The notes under the pieces: generated by a model | Told to the model about the DNA's origin: nothing | The model's input: only the letters and a program-made list of their open reading frames with translations | Databases searched by the model: none | Source: Streptomyces xinghaiensis S187 | GTDB lineage: Bacteria; Actinomycetota; Actinomycetes; Streptomycetales; Streptomycetaceae | Length of the DNA: 64,000 nt | NCBI RefSeq assembly: GCF_000220705.2 | Contig: NZ_CP023202.1 | Location: 682,001-746,000, forward strand | Direction of reading: 5' to 3' | Program-made: the position numbers and the translations under genes | Part shown: piece by piece, positions 56,472 through 64,000 of the stretch | Numbering within the stretch: position 1 is the first letter of the stretch | How the letters are laid out: every line of letters starts with the position of its first letter

Positions 56472-57209
56472 ATGAGCGAACCGGAGGTGTGCCTGCGCTT
56501 CGACCCCGGTCTGCGGATGCTGCTGACCTCGCGCCACCGAGGCGCGGAGGTGCGGGTCGCGCCCGACGGCACGTCCTCCCTGGGGCATGTGGTCGAGTCG
56601 CTCGGGGTCCCGCTGCCCGAGGTCGGCGAACTGCTCGTCGGCGGGCGCCCGGTGGAGACGTCCCGCCGGCCGCGCGCGGGGGACGTCGTGGAGGTGCGCG
56701 AGGTGCGGCGCCCCCAGCCGCTGCCGGACGGCGGCCCTCCCCGCTTCCTGCTGGACGTCCATCTCGGCGCGCTGGCCCGCCGCCTGCGGCTCGTCGGCGC
56801 GGACACCGCCTACCGCAACGATCTCGACGACCCCGCGCTGGTCGAGCGGGCGAACGCCGAGCGGCGGGTGCTGCTGACCCGGGACCGCGGTCTGCTGCGC
56901 CGCCGGGCCCTGTGGAGCGGGGCCTTCGTCCGCGGTTCCCGTCCGGACGAGCAGCTCACCGATGTGCTCGACCGGTTCGCGCCGCCGCTGGCTCCCTGGA
57001 CGCGCTGCACCGCGTGCAACGGGCCGCTCGTGCCGGTCGCCAAGGAGGAGATCGAGCACCTGCTCGACGCGGGCACCCGGCGCACCCAGGACCTGTTCAC
57101 CCGGTGCCGCGACTGCGGCCAGGTCTACTGGCCGGGCGCCCACCACCGGCGCCTCGAAGAGGTCGTGGCGGAAGCGGCGCGTACGGTCCGCCGCCGGCCG
57201 CACCGCTGA
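56472..57209 (+). CDS. Mut7-C RNase-domain protein with ubiquitin-like N-terminus
   Basis: A 245-aa protein. Residues 1-80 resemble the Mut7-C-associated ubiquitin-like fold; residues 90-235 are the Mut7-C RNase domain with RFLLDVHLG (Asp95), LLTRDRGLL (Asp138) and a zinc ribbon of C179-x2-C182 and C212-x2-C215. It is predicted to be a PIN-like RNase; the RNA target is unknown. ATG 56472 follows GCAGGCTGGC and fits the family start. It is monocistronic with 197 bp of non-coding sequence before it. Confidence 0.85.
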   Translation: MSEPEVCLRFDPGLRMLLTSRHRGAEVRVAPDGTSSLGHVVESLGVPLPEVGELLVGGRPVETSRRPRAGDVVEVREVRRPQPLPDGGPPRFLLDVHLGALARRLRLVGADTAYRNDLDDPALVERANAERRVLLTRDRGLLRRRALWSGAFVRGSRPDEQLTDVLDRFAPPLAPWTRCTACNGPLVPVAKEEIEHLLDAGTRRTQDLFTRCRDCGQVYWPGAHHRRLEEVVAEAARTVRRRPHR

Positions 57210-57279
57210 CCGCGCGGACGCGGGCACTCGCCGCCGCCTCCCGTTCCCCGCCCCGGACGGCACCTCCGCGTACCGCTGT

Positions 57280-58419
57280 TCACCACCGCATCCGGACCTG
57301 TTCGGCCCAGCCGAGGAGTCCCTCGACGCGGATGCGGCTCCCGCCGTCGGCCCGGACGGTGCCCGTGTAGTGGCCGAAGGACTGGTGGGTGTCGTTCAGG
57401 ATCACCCCGGTGTTCGTCCGGTCCTCGCGCACGTGGAACGGGGTGAAGCTGAGATCGACCGCGTCCGAGCCCGGGGTGCGGATGGTCCACGGCTCCCCGA
57501 AGTCGTCGTAGTGCCACTCCAGTTCCTCACCGATCTTGGTGAGTCTGCCGTCGACGCAGAGGGCGTTCTCCGTCATGCCCGTGCCGGCCGTCCACCGGCC
57601 GCCGAACTGCAGGCCGACCACCCGGCCGTCGGTACTGCCCGAGGCCGCGCCCCAGTTCCACCGGGTGTCGTAGGGCCAGCGGCCCCGGCCGTGGTCGAGC
57701 ACGCCCCAGCCGCCCTGGAAGTCGTAGGCGGTGCCGCCGATCCGCACGGTGCCCTCGGCCGGGCGCGCGGTGTGCTTGGAGGTGTACTGGAAGCGGCGGT
57801 CGCTCCAGGGGATGACGACGCTCATCGTCTCGTGGCCGGGCGGCATGGCCACGAACAGGTCGCCGTCGAGCGGTCCTTCCGCGGTCCGGCAGCGGAAGCG
57901 CAGGCGGGTGCCGTCGCGCTCCTGGCGCATCCCGATCCGTACGGGCCCGGCCGCGACCGCCGCCTCGCCCCGCTCGCCGTCGCCGCCCGCGCCGCCGTTT
58001 CCGCCGGTCCCGCCGGTCCCGCCGCCGAGGCTGTGCGGCAGGCGGACGCCGTGGGCCAGGGGCAGCAGGGCGGTCCGGGAGATCTCCCGCCGTACGGTGC
58101 CCAGGCTCCCGGTCCCCGCCCGGCCGCCGCCGCCCGGTCCGGTGCCCGCGCCGTCGCCGTCCCGGCCGTTGCCCCGGCCGTACTCCAGGAAGTAGACGGA
58201 CCCGAGACCGAGGTAGTCGATGTCGGCGACGGTGACGGCGACCAGGTGCGTGGGGGTGGTGACGCACCAGTACTCCCACCGCTTGGTACGCCCCCAGCCG
58301 CGCAGGCCGCACCGGTGGAGCGGGGTCCTCGACCAGCCGACCGCGGCCCTGTCGAGCCGGCGGCCGCCGGGGAGGCAGAGGTCGGCGGGCCGGGTGATCT
58401 CTCGTTCGTGGGTCGGCAT
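57280..58419 (-). CDS. DUF2804 family protein
   Basis: A 379-aa protein of the DUF2804 family, with THEREITRPADLCLPGG at the N-terminus, a beta-strand-rich body and GRGRWPYDTRWNWGAASG in the middle. Families of this type have a lipocalin-like double domain resembling the AttH family; biochemical role is unknown. A Gly-rich insertion (GGGTGGTGGNGGAGGDG) lies near residues 140-165. ATG 58419 is used because the family start matches. It is divergent from the SGNH hydrolase gene. Confidence 0.85.
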   Translation of the reverse strand: MPTHEREITRPADLCLPGGRRLDRAAVGWSRTPLHRCGLRGWGRTKRWEYWCVTTPTHLVAVTVADIDYLGLGSVYFLEYGRGNGRDGDGAGTGPGGGGRAGTGSLGTVRREISRTALLPLAHGVRLPHSLGGGTGGTGGNGGAGGDGERGEAAVAAGPVRIGMRQERDGTRLRFRCRTAEGPLDGDLFVAMPPGHETMSVVIPWSDRRFQYTSKHTARPAEGTVRIGGTAYDFQGGWGVLDHGRGRWPYDTRWNWGAASGSTDGRVVGLQFGGRWTAGTGMTENALCVDGRLTKIGEELEWHYDDFGEPWTIRTPGSDAVDLSFTPFHVREDRTNTGVILNDTHQSFGHYTGTVRADGGSRIRVEGLLGWAEQVRMRW

Positions 58420-58905
58420 GCGAGGAGCCTACGGACCCGGGACGCCCGGTAGGCATGATCTCCCCTTCCGTGGACACTGGGATCGCACCCAACTCCCGTG
58501 CAGCGTGGTGCCGTTGTGCGGGATAACAGCCCACACCGGCACAGAGCGCCGCCCGGCTCCGCACCGCATCACGCGTCACCCGTGCCCCGCCCGCACCGCT
58601 CCGGTCACCGTCCGAGGAGGTCCCGTGCCCGTACGCGTCCGCTCCCTCGGCGCGCACGCGCCGCGGACCCCGCCCGCCGGCGGCCACCGCCCCGGCTCCC
58701 GGCCCCCCGACGGGGAACGGCGGACGGCCGCCGCCCGCGGCCCGCGCCGGGCGCGGCGGCGGGCGGAACGGCCCCGGCGTCCCCGGACCGGTCCTCCGGA
58801 CCGTCCCGCGGGCTCCGGCCGGCGCCCTGTGCGCACCCCGCCCTCCGGCTCCGGCCGGACGGCGGACAACCCGCCCATGCACATCAGTACCGGAAGGCAC
58901 TGTTC
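58420..58905. other. divergent region between DUF2804 and the SGNH hydrolase
   Basis: 486 bp. The part nearest 58440-58520 is less GC-rich and should hold promoters for both genes. From 58620 to 58900 the sequence is Arg/Pro-rich in the plus frames and looks like GC-skewed leader, not a gene. Confidence 0.45.
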
Positions 58906-60282
58906 ATGAAGAGATGGACGTCCGTCCTCAACCTGGTCGTCGCGGGAACCCTCGCGGCGACCGCCGCCGTGACCTCGCCCGATGTCTCCGGGGCGCGGCA
59001 GGCAGCGGCGGCGAGCGACACCTCCGCGCCGGCCGTCGCACAGGTGTCGGAGGAGACGCGGGACCACCGGCCCGGGAAGCGCCCGAAGCGGCCGGCCGCC
59101 GCGGACCGCTGGGTCAACTCCTGGACCTCGATGCCCCAGCTGACCGAGCCGCACAACATGCCGCCCGCGCCGTTCACCCAGGACGGCCTCGTCCTGGCGG
59201 ACAGCACCCTGCGGCAGACCATCCACACCACCATCGGGGGCGAGCGGCTGCGGCTGCGCTTCTCCAACGCCTTCGGCGGCGCGGTCCTGCCCATCACCTC
59301 GGTCGAGGTGGCGCTCCCGCAGGGCGGGAAGGCCGGGGCCTCGGCGATCCGCACGGGCAGCTCACGGCCGGTCACCTTCCACGGAAAGCCCTCGGTGAGC
59401 ATCCCGGTCGGCGCCCAGATGGTGTCGGACCCCCTGGACTTCACGGTGGCGCCCGGCTCCGAGCTGACGGTGACCCTGTACCTCGCGGAGGGCCAGGCGT
59501 CCAACGACATCACCTCGCACCCCGGTTCGCGGACCACCTCCCATCTGCTCGCCGGTGACCACACCGGGGCCGCGGACCTGCCCGGGGCGACCCGCACCGA
59601 CCACTGGTACTTCCTCAGCGGTCTGGAGGTGACCGCCGGGCGCACCGCGTCGGCGGTGGCCGTCCTGGGCGACTCGCTCACCGACGGCCGCGGCTCCACG
59701 ACCAACGGGAACGACCGCTGGCCGGACCTGCTGGCCGAACGGCTGCGCGCCGGCAAGGGCACGTCCGACGTCGCGGTCCTGAACCAGGCCGCCGGCGGCA
59801 ACCGGGTGCTGCAGGACGGCCTGGGGCCGAACGTGCTGGCCCGGATGGACCGGGACGTGCTGGCGCAGAGCGGCGTCGAGTGGCTGATCGTGCTGGAGGG
59901 CGTCAACGACATCGGCACCGCCGAGCCCACGCAGGCGGCCCAGCGCGCGGTCGTGGACCAGCTCGTCGCGGCGTACGACCAGATCGTCACCCGCGCCCAC
60001 GCGCAGGGCATCCGGGTGTACGGCGCGACGATGCCGCCCTTCGGCGGCAACGAGATGTACGACGACCCGGCCGGGCACCGGGAGGCGTCCCGGCAGGCCG
60101 TCAACGAGTGGATCCGGGACAGCGGCGCCTTCGACAGCGTGATCGACTTCGACGCGGCGACCCGTGACCCGCGGCAGCCGGAGCGGCTGCTGGAGGCGTA
60201 CGACACCGGGGACCACCTGCACCTCAACCCGGCGGGCTACCAGGCCATGGCGGACGCCGTCCCGTCCCGGCTCTTCCGGTGA
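58906..60282 (+). CDS. secreted SGNH/GDSL hydrolase
   Basis: A 458-aa exported esterase. A signal peptide ends near residue 35 (GARQAAAAS). The N-terminal domain is beta-rich; the SGNH fold begins near residue 250 with GDSLTDG (Ser257), and continues with AGGNR, EGVNDIG and the catalytic DHLHL. This two-domain form is common among secreted carbohydrate esterases such as rhamnogalacturonan acetylesterases. ATG 58906 is chosen for the signal peptide, with GGAAGG upstream. Its convergent partner is GH53, and both lie beside GH42, pointing to plant cell-wall galactan or pectin use. Confidence 0.88.
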   Translation: MKRWTSVLNLVVAGTLAATAAVTSPDVSGARQAAAASDTSAPAVAQVSEETRDHRPGKRPKRPAAADRWVNSWTSMPQLTEPHNMPPAPFTQDGLVLADSTLRQTIHTTIGGERLRLRFSNAFGGAVLPITSVEVALPQGGKAGASAIRTGSSRPVTFHGKPSVSIPVGAQMVSDPLDFTVAPGSELTVTLYLAEGQASNDITSHPGSRTTSHLLAGDHTGAADLPGATRTDHWYFLSGLEVTAGRTASAVAVLGDSLTDGRGSTTNGNDRWPDLLAERLRAGKGTSDVAVLNQAAGGNRVLQDGLGPNVLARMDRDVLAQSGVEWLIVLEGVNDIGTAEPTQAAQRAVVDQLVAAYDQIVTRAHAQGIRVYGATMPPFGGNEMYDDPAGHREASRQAVNEWIRDSGAFDSVIDFDAATRDPRQPERLLEAYDTGDHLHLNPAGYQAMADAVPSRLFR

Positions 60283-60285
60283 CGG

Positions 60286-60329
60286 CCGGCTGCCCGGCCG
60301 GCCGCGGTGACGGCCGGCCGGGCAGCCGG
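60286..60329. terminator. perfect 18-bp inverted repeat, bidirectional terminator
   Basis: Positions 60286-60303 pair perfectly with 60312-60329 around an 8-nt loop. It lies between the convergent SGNH hydrolase and GH53 stops. Confidence 0.8.
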
Positions 60330-60384
60330 ACCCCGCGGGCGGGGCGGCGTCGCAGGACGCGCCGTCCCCGCCCGCGGGAACGGG

Positions 60385-61599
60385 TCAGCCCGCCCCGCCG
60401 AACAGCCGGACCGCGGGCAGCGCGCGGTCGTCGTAGCCGAACAGGGCCTGGTTCTCCCAGGCGTTGCCGGAGCCCGGGTCGGCCGGGTCCCAGCCGCTGC
60501 CCGGCACGGCCGTCCAGGCCGGCTCCCAGTAGACGACTCCCAGGCCGCGCCCGTCCGGCACGTCCGCGACGGCGGCCATCACCTCGCGGAGCTGGGCCGC
60601 CTGCCCTTCGGGGGTGGCGGGGTATCCGGGGACGAGCTGGTCGCCGCGGGCGATGATGTTCTCCAGCGCGTCGTCGTTGCGGAGCGTGTGGGCGTAGGCG
60701 GTCTCGGCGACGAGCACGGGCCTGCCGTAGCGGCTCGCGGAGGCGTTCAGATTCGCCCGCAGGTCGGCCGGGGTGCCGTGCCAGTAGCCGTAGTAGGACA
60801 GGCCGATGACATCGAACGGGACGCCGTGGGCGACCGCCCGGTCGAACCACCAGCGGGTGCCCTCCAGGTCGCCGCCCTCCGCCAGGTGCAGCACGACGCG
60901 GGTGCCGGCGGACACCGACTTGGCGGCTTCCGCGCCGGCTTTCAGCAGCCCCGCGAGCTGGGGCCAGTTGTCGGTGGAGCCCTCCGGCCAGAGCATGCCG
61001 CCGTTGATCTCGTTGCCGATCTGCACCATGTCGGCCGTGGTGCCCTGGGCCTTGAGGGCGTTCAGGACGTCGTGGGTGTGGTCGCGGACGTCCCGCCTCA
61101 GCTGCTCGTAGCCGTGGGAGGACCAGGCGGCGGGCTTGTTCTGCTTCCCCGGGTCGGCCCAGGCGTCGGAGTAGTGGAAGTCGACCAGCAGCTTCATGCC
61201 CTGCGCCTTGGCGCGCCGGGCCATGGCCAGGACGTTGTCCTTGTCGTTGTAGCCGTCGGCCGGGTCCACCCAGATCTTCAGCCGTACGTAGTTCATCCCG
61301 GCCGAGCGGAGGATGGCGAGGGCGTCGCCGGCGGTGCCGTCCTCGTACCGGTAGGAGGCGCCGAACGCCTCGTTCTTGGGCAGGCTCGACAGGTCGCCGC
61401 CCCGGACCGCGAGCGGCGCGGCGGCGGGGCCGGGCTTGCGCGCGGCCGGGGCCCCGTGCGCGGCGGGGGCGGCGGCGGGCAGGGCGACGGCGGCCAGCAG
61501 CGAGCCGAGGGCGGAGAGGGCGGCTCGGCGGGTGCGGGTGGCGCGGGCGGGGCCCGGGGTGCGCCGGGGGCGCGGGGTGGTGCCTCGTGGGTGGAGCAT
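60385..61599 (-). CDS. arabinogalactan endo-beta-1,4-galactanase (GH53), secreted
   Basis: A 404-aa exported enzyme hydrolysing internal beta-1,4-galactosyl bonds of type I galactan. The N-terminus has an Arg-rich, twin-arginine-like region followed by a hydrophobic core (ALGSLLAAVALPAAAPAA). The TIM barrel carries the acid/base glutamate in IGNEINGGM and the nucleophile in VAETAYAH, with YVRLKIWVDP and LLVDFHYSDAWADPGKQ typical of GH53. ATG 61599 is preceded by GAAGGG. The GH42 gene lies 233 bp upstream on the same strand. Confidence 0.93.
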   Translation of the reverse strand: MLHPRGTTPRPRRTPGPARATRTRRAALSALGSLLAAVALPAAAPAAHGAPAARKPGPAAAPLAVRGGDLSSLPKNEAFGASYRYEDGTAGDALAILRSAGMNYVRLKIWVDPADGYNDKDNVLAMARRAKAQGMKLLVDFHYSDAWADPGKQNKPAAWSSHGYEQLRRDVRDHTHDVLNALKAQGTTADMVQIGNEINGGMLWPEGSTDNWPQLAGLLKAGAEAAKSVSAGTRVVLHLAEGGDLEGTRWWFDRAVAHGVPFDVIGLSYYGYWHGTPADLRANLNASASRYGRPVLVAETAYAHTLRNDDALENIIARGDQLVPGYPATPEGQAAQLREVMAAVADVPDGRGLGVVYWEPAWTAVPGSGWDPADPGSGNAWENQALFGYDDRALPAVRLFGGAG

Positions 61600-61636
61600 C
61601 GTCGGCATCCCTTCGGCCATGACGGATGGGGCGGAC

Positions 61637-61683
61637 TGGTGGTGCGGTGGTGCCGTAGCGGTTCCGTGGTGGTGCGGTGGTGC
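61637..61683. repeat. 17-bp direct repeats upstream of GH53
   Basis: TGGTGGTGCGGTGGTGC occurs at 61637-61653 and 61667-61683. Further short repeats (CGGAGGTACGGGGG, GCGCGGGA.GGTTCGC) occur up to about 61790, making the 233-bp gap between the GH42 and GH53 genes highly repetitive. Confidence 0.75.
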
Positions 61684-61832
61684 GGTTCGCGGCGGCACCG
61701 GTGCGCGAGGGCGCGGAGGTACGGGGGTGCGCCCGCGCGGGAGGGTTCGCCCGCGCGGGACGGTTCGCCGGCGCGGAGGTACGGGGGCGGAGCACGGCCG
61801 CGGGAGCCGGCGTGCCGGGAGGAGGGGCCTCC

Positions 61833-63953
61833 TCACTCCTGGAGCCGGACCACGGCGACCCCTCCCCCGGCCACCGCGAGCCGTCCGGAGACGGGTTCGC
61901 CGGACAGCAGTTCAGTGCCGGTGGCCCGGCCGGGCAGGGGCACCTTGGCCTCGGCCCCGGTGTGGTTGATGACGAACAGGTACTCGCCCGTGCCGCCGGC
62001 GCGCCGTACCACCTCGACGTCGCGCGGGAGTTCGTCCCGGGCGGGGATGCCGGCGTCCGCGCACACCTCGCGGAGCAGCACCCCGAGGCCGTCGGCGCCG
62101 AGCCGGGTGGAGACGTACCAGGCGGTGCCGCGGCCCAGCCGGTGGCGGGTGACGGCGGGCCGTCCCGCGGCGGGTCCGTCGGCGTAGGTCCAGACGGTTC
62201 CGGCGCCGCGCGGCACCACGGACTCCGTCCACACATCGGCGGTGAGGCGGTCCGGGTGTCCCGCGCCGCCGCCGCTGCCACCGTCGTTGTCGTTGTGGCC
62301 GCCGCCGCCGCGGCCGTCCCGCCCGCCCGCGCCGTCCCCGTCCGTCCCGCCGGCCCGGCGGAGCCCCACCCGATCGCCCTCCCCCAGGGGTGAGAACTCC
62401 TCGACGGTCAGCCCCAGCACGTCCCGCAGGGCGCCGGGGTACGGGCCGGGGTGGACCGCGTCGTGCTCGTCGACGATCCCGGAGAAGTAGGAGACGAGCA
62501 GGGTGCCGCCCTGCTCCACGTAGCGGCGGAGACTGCGGCCGGCGGCGGCCCCGGTGAGGTAGAGGGCGGGGACGACGACCAGCGGATAGGCGGAGAGACC
62601 GGCCTCCGGGTGGGCGAAGTCCACGGTGAGGTGGCGGTCGTAGAGGGCCTCGTAGAAGGTGTCGGCCCGCTCGCGGGCGTCGTGGTCCTCGCTCGGGCGC
62701 CACTCCAGGGACTGGGCCCACCAGGACTGCCAGTCCCACACCACGGCGGCGTCGGCGGCCGTCGTGCCCCCCGCGACCCCGGCGATCGACTCCAGGTCCG
62801 CGCCGAGCCGGACGACCTCCCGCCAGACCCGGGAGTCGGTGCCGGCCTGCGGCAGCATGGCGGAGTGGAACTTCTCGGCGCCGCGCCGGGACTGGCGCCA
62901 CTGGAAGAACATGGCGCCGTCGGAGCCGCGCGCGATGTGGGCGAGGCTGTTGCGGGCCATCTCGCCGGGCGCCTTGGCGGGGTTGCGGGGCTGCCAGCTG
63001 ACGCCGCTGGTGGAGTGTTCCAGCAGCAGCCAGGGGGAGCCGCCCGCCACGGAGCGGGTGAGGTCGGCGGCCATGGCGAGGTTGACGTGGGTCCGCCGGC
63101 CGTCGGTGATGAGGTAGTGGTCGTTGGAGACGAGATCGACCTCGCGCCCCCAGGCCCAGTAGTCGATGGACGAGCACTGGCTGAGCGCGGTCATGAAGTT
63201 GGTGGTGACGGGGATGCCCGGGGAGAGCCGGTGCAGGATGTCGCGTTCGGCGGTGAAGTTCTCCCGCAGGGTGGCGTCGGCGAAGCGGGCGTAGTCCAGC
63301 CGCTGGGCCGGGTTGCAGACGGTGGGGGTGGCGCGGGGCGGGTCGATCTGGTCGAAGCCGCCGTAGCGCTGGCCCCAGAAGGCGGTGCCCCAGGCCGCGT
63401 TGAGGGCGTCGGGCGTGCCGTACCGGGCGCGCAGCCAGCGCCGGAAGTGCTCGGCGCAGGAGTCGCAGTAGCAGGCGGAGACCGGGACGCCGTACTCGTT
63501 GTGGACGTGCCAGAGGGCGAGCGCCGGGTGGCCGGCGTAGCGGCGGGCGAGCTGTTCGGTGATGGCGGCGGCGGCGTCGCGGTAGGCGGCCGAGCTGGGG
63601 CAGATGGCGCCGCGTGAGCCGAAGGAGAGGCGCACGCCCTCCCGGGTGACGGGCAGGGCCTCGGGGTGGGCGCGGTAGAACCAGGCGGGCGGGGCGACGG
63701 TGGGGGTGCCGAGGTCCACGCGGATGCCGTGCGCGTGCAGCAGGTCCAGCAGCCGGTCGAGCCAGCCGAAGTCGTGGCGGCCGGGTTCGGGTTCGAGCAG
63801 GGCCCAGGAGAAGATCCCGGCGCTGACCATGGTCACGCCGGCCTCCCGCATCAGCCGGACGTCCTCCTGCCACACCTCCTCGGGCCACTGCTCGGGGTTG
63901 TAGTCCCCGCCGAACGCGAGTCGGGTGAGGCCCTGGGGAGGCGTGTACGGCAT
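61833..63953 (-). CDS. beta-galactosidase (GH42)
   Basis: A 706-aa GH42 enzyme that cleaves terminal beta-galactosides, probably intracellular since no signal peptide is seen. It has FGGDYNPEQWPEEVW at the N-terminus, the acid/base glutamate in HVHNEYGVPV, a zinc site CYCDSC and the nucleophile in LLLEHSTSGVSW. A Gly/Asp/Asn-rich insertion (about 560-590) lies before the C-terminal domains. It probably finishes galacto-oligosaccharides made by GH53. ATG 63953 follows GCAGGAGC; its true promoter lies beyond the right edge, and any upstream transporter genes are not visible. Confidence 0.93.
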   Translation of the reverse strand: MPYTPPQGLTRLAFGGDYNPEQWPEEVWQEDVRLMREAGVTMVSAGIFSWALLEPEPGRHDFGWLDRLLDLLHAHGIRVDLGTPTVAPPAWFYRAHPEALPVTREGVRLSFGSRGAICPSSAAYRDAAAAITEQLARRYAGHPALALWHVHNEYGVPVSACYCDSCAEHFRRWLRARYGTPDALNAAWGTAFWGQRYGGFDQIDPPRATPTVCNPAQRLDYARFADATLRENFTAERDILHRLSPGIPVTTNFMTALSQCSSIDYWAWGREVDLVSNDHYLITDGRRTHVNLAMAADLTRSVAGGSPWLLLEHSTSGVSWQPRNPAKAPGEMARNSLAHIARGSDGAMFFQWRQSRRGAEKFHSAMLPQAGTDSRVWREVVRLGADLESIAGVAGGTTAADAAVVWDWQSWWAQSLEWRPSEDHDARERADTFYEALYDRHLTVDFAHPEAGLSAYPLVVVPALYLTGAAAGRSLRRYVEQGGTLLVSYFSGIVDEHDAVHPGPYPGALRDVLGLTVEEFSPLGEGDRVGLRRAGGTDGDGAGGRDGRGGGGHNDNDGGSGGGAGHPDRLTADVWTESVVPRGAGTVWTYADGPAAGRPAVTRHRLGRGTAWYVSTRLGADGLGVLLREVCADAGIPARDELPRDVEVVRRAGGTGEYLFVINHTGAEAKVPLPGRATGTELLSGEPVSGRLAVAGGGVAVVRLQE

Positions 63954-64000
63954 GGCGGGCTCCTGCTGGGGGGTAGCGGGGCATGGCACAAATCTGTGAA

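Overview
The window is extremely G+C-rich, with strong GC third-position bias, frequent GTG starts, purine-rich ribosome binding sites and many ATGA/GTGA gene overlaps. Gene content points to Streptomyces or a close relative: two conservons (cvnABCDE), two DUF574-type methyltransferases, a mixed aerobic/CbiD cobalamin cluster, a SecDF fusion and many secreted hydrolases. I see no rRNA, tRNA, CRISPR array, complete insertion sequence or phage gene.

Layout. 1-9750: tail of an unidentified + strand gene, an NAD-dependent epimerase, a short-form transketolase, a FUSC-type membrane protein, a SecDF fusion, a small secreted protein, a TPR-like protein and a DUF6328 membrane protein. 9770-13890: a minus-strand run with a zinc alcohol/formaldehyde dehydrogenase, an NrfD-type membrane subunit, a four-cluster ferredoxin subunit and an 84-codon remnant of the formate dehydrogenase catalytic subunit that has lost its first Fe-S cysteines and its catalytic body, followed upstream by an unrecognised 56-aa peptide gene. 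14400-19700: an SDR with a zinc ribbon, a GH114 lipoprotein, an aldehyde dehydrogenase and a DUF574 methyltransferase. 20289-22422: a C-methyltransferase coupled to a class I terpene synthase, probably making a methylated (non-C5n) terpene. 22486-26919: conservon 1 on the minus strand. 27379-29862: a GT-C type membrane glycosyltransferase and an M23 peptidase. 30559-44335: cobalamin genes cobN, cobG-cobH-cobIJ, cobK, cbiD, cobM and cobL, with two adenosylcobalamin riboswitches, both reading the minus strand (before cobN and before cobL-cobM). 44785-49375: conservon 2 on the plus strand. 49600-57209: an SDR, an EamA-like transporter, a GT4 glycosyltransferase, a HIT protein, glutamate dehydrogenase, a second DUF574 methyltransferase and a Mut7-C RNase-domain protein. 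57280-63953: a DUF2804 protein and a polysaccharide group: SGNH/GDSL esterase, GH53 endo-galactanase and GH42 beta-galactosidase.

How it works together. The cobalamin genes supply most ring-methylation and contraction steps plus cobalt insertion; the riboswitches should shut the cobN and cobL-cobM transcripts off when B12 is plentiful. Each conservon encodes a membrane histidine-kinase-like protein, a roadblock protein, a DUF742 protein, a small GTPase and a P450, probably one membrane-associated signalling complex; both P450s lack the canonical ExxR motif. The GH53/GH42 pair with the convergent esterase looks like an extracellular-to-intracellular galactan/pectin-side-chain pathway. The items most worth following up are the methyltransferase/terpene synthase pair, the gutted formate dehydrogenase operon, the 56-aa peptide and the promoter/leader elements shared by the conservons and cobalamin genes.
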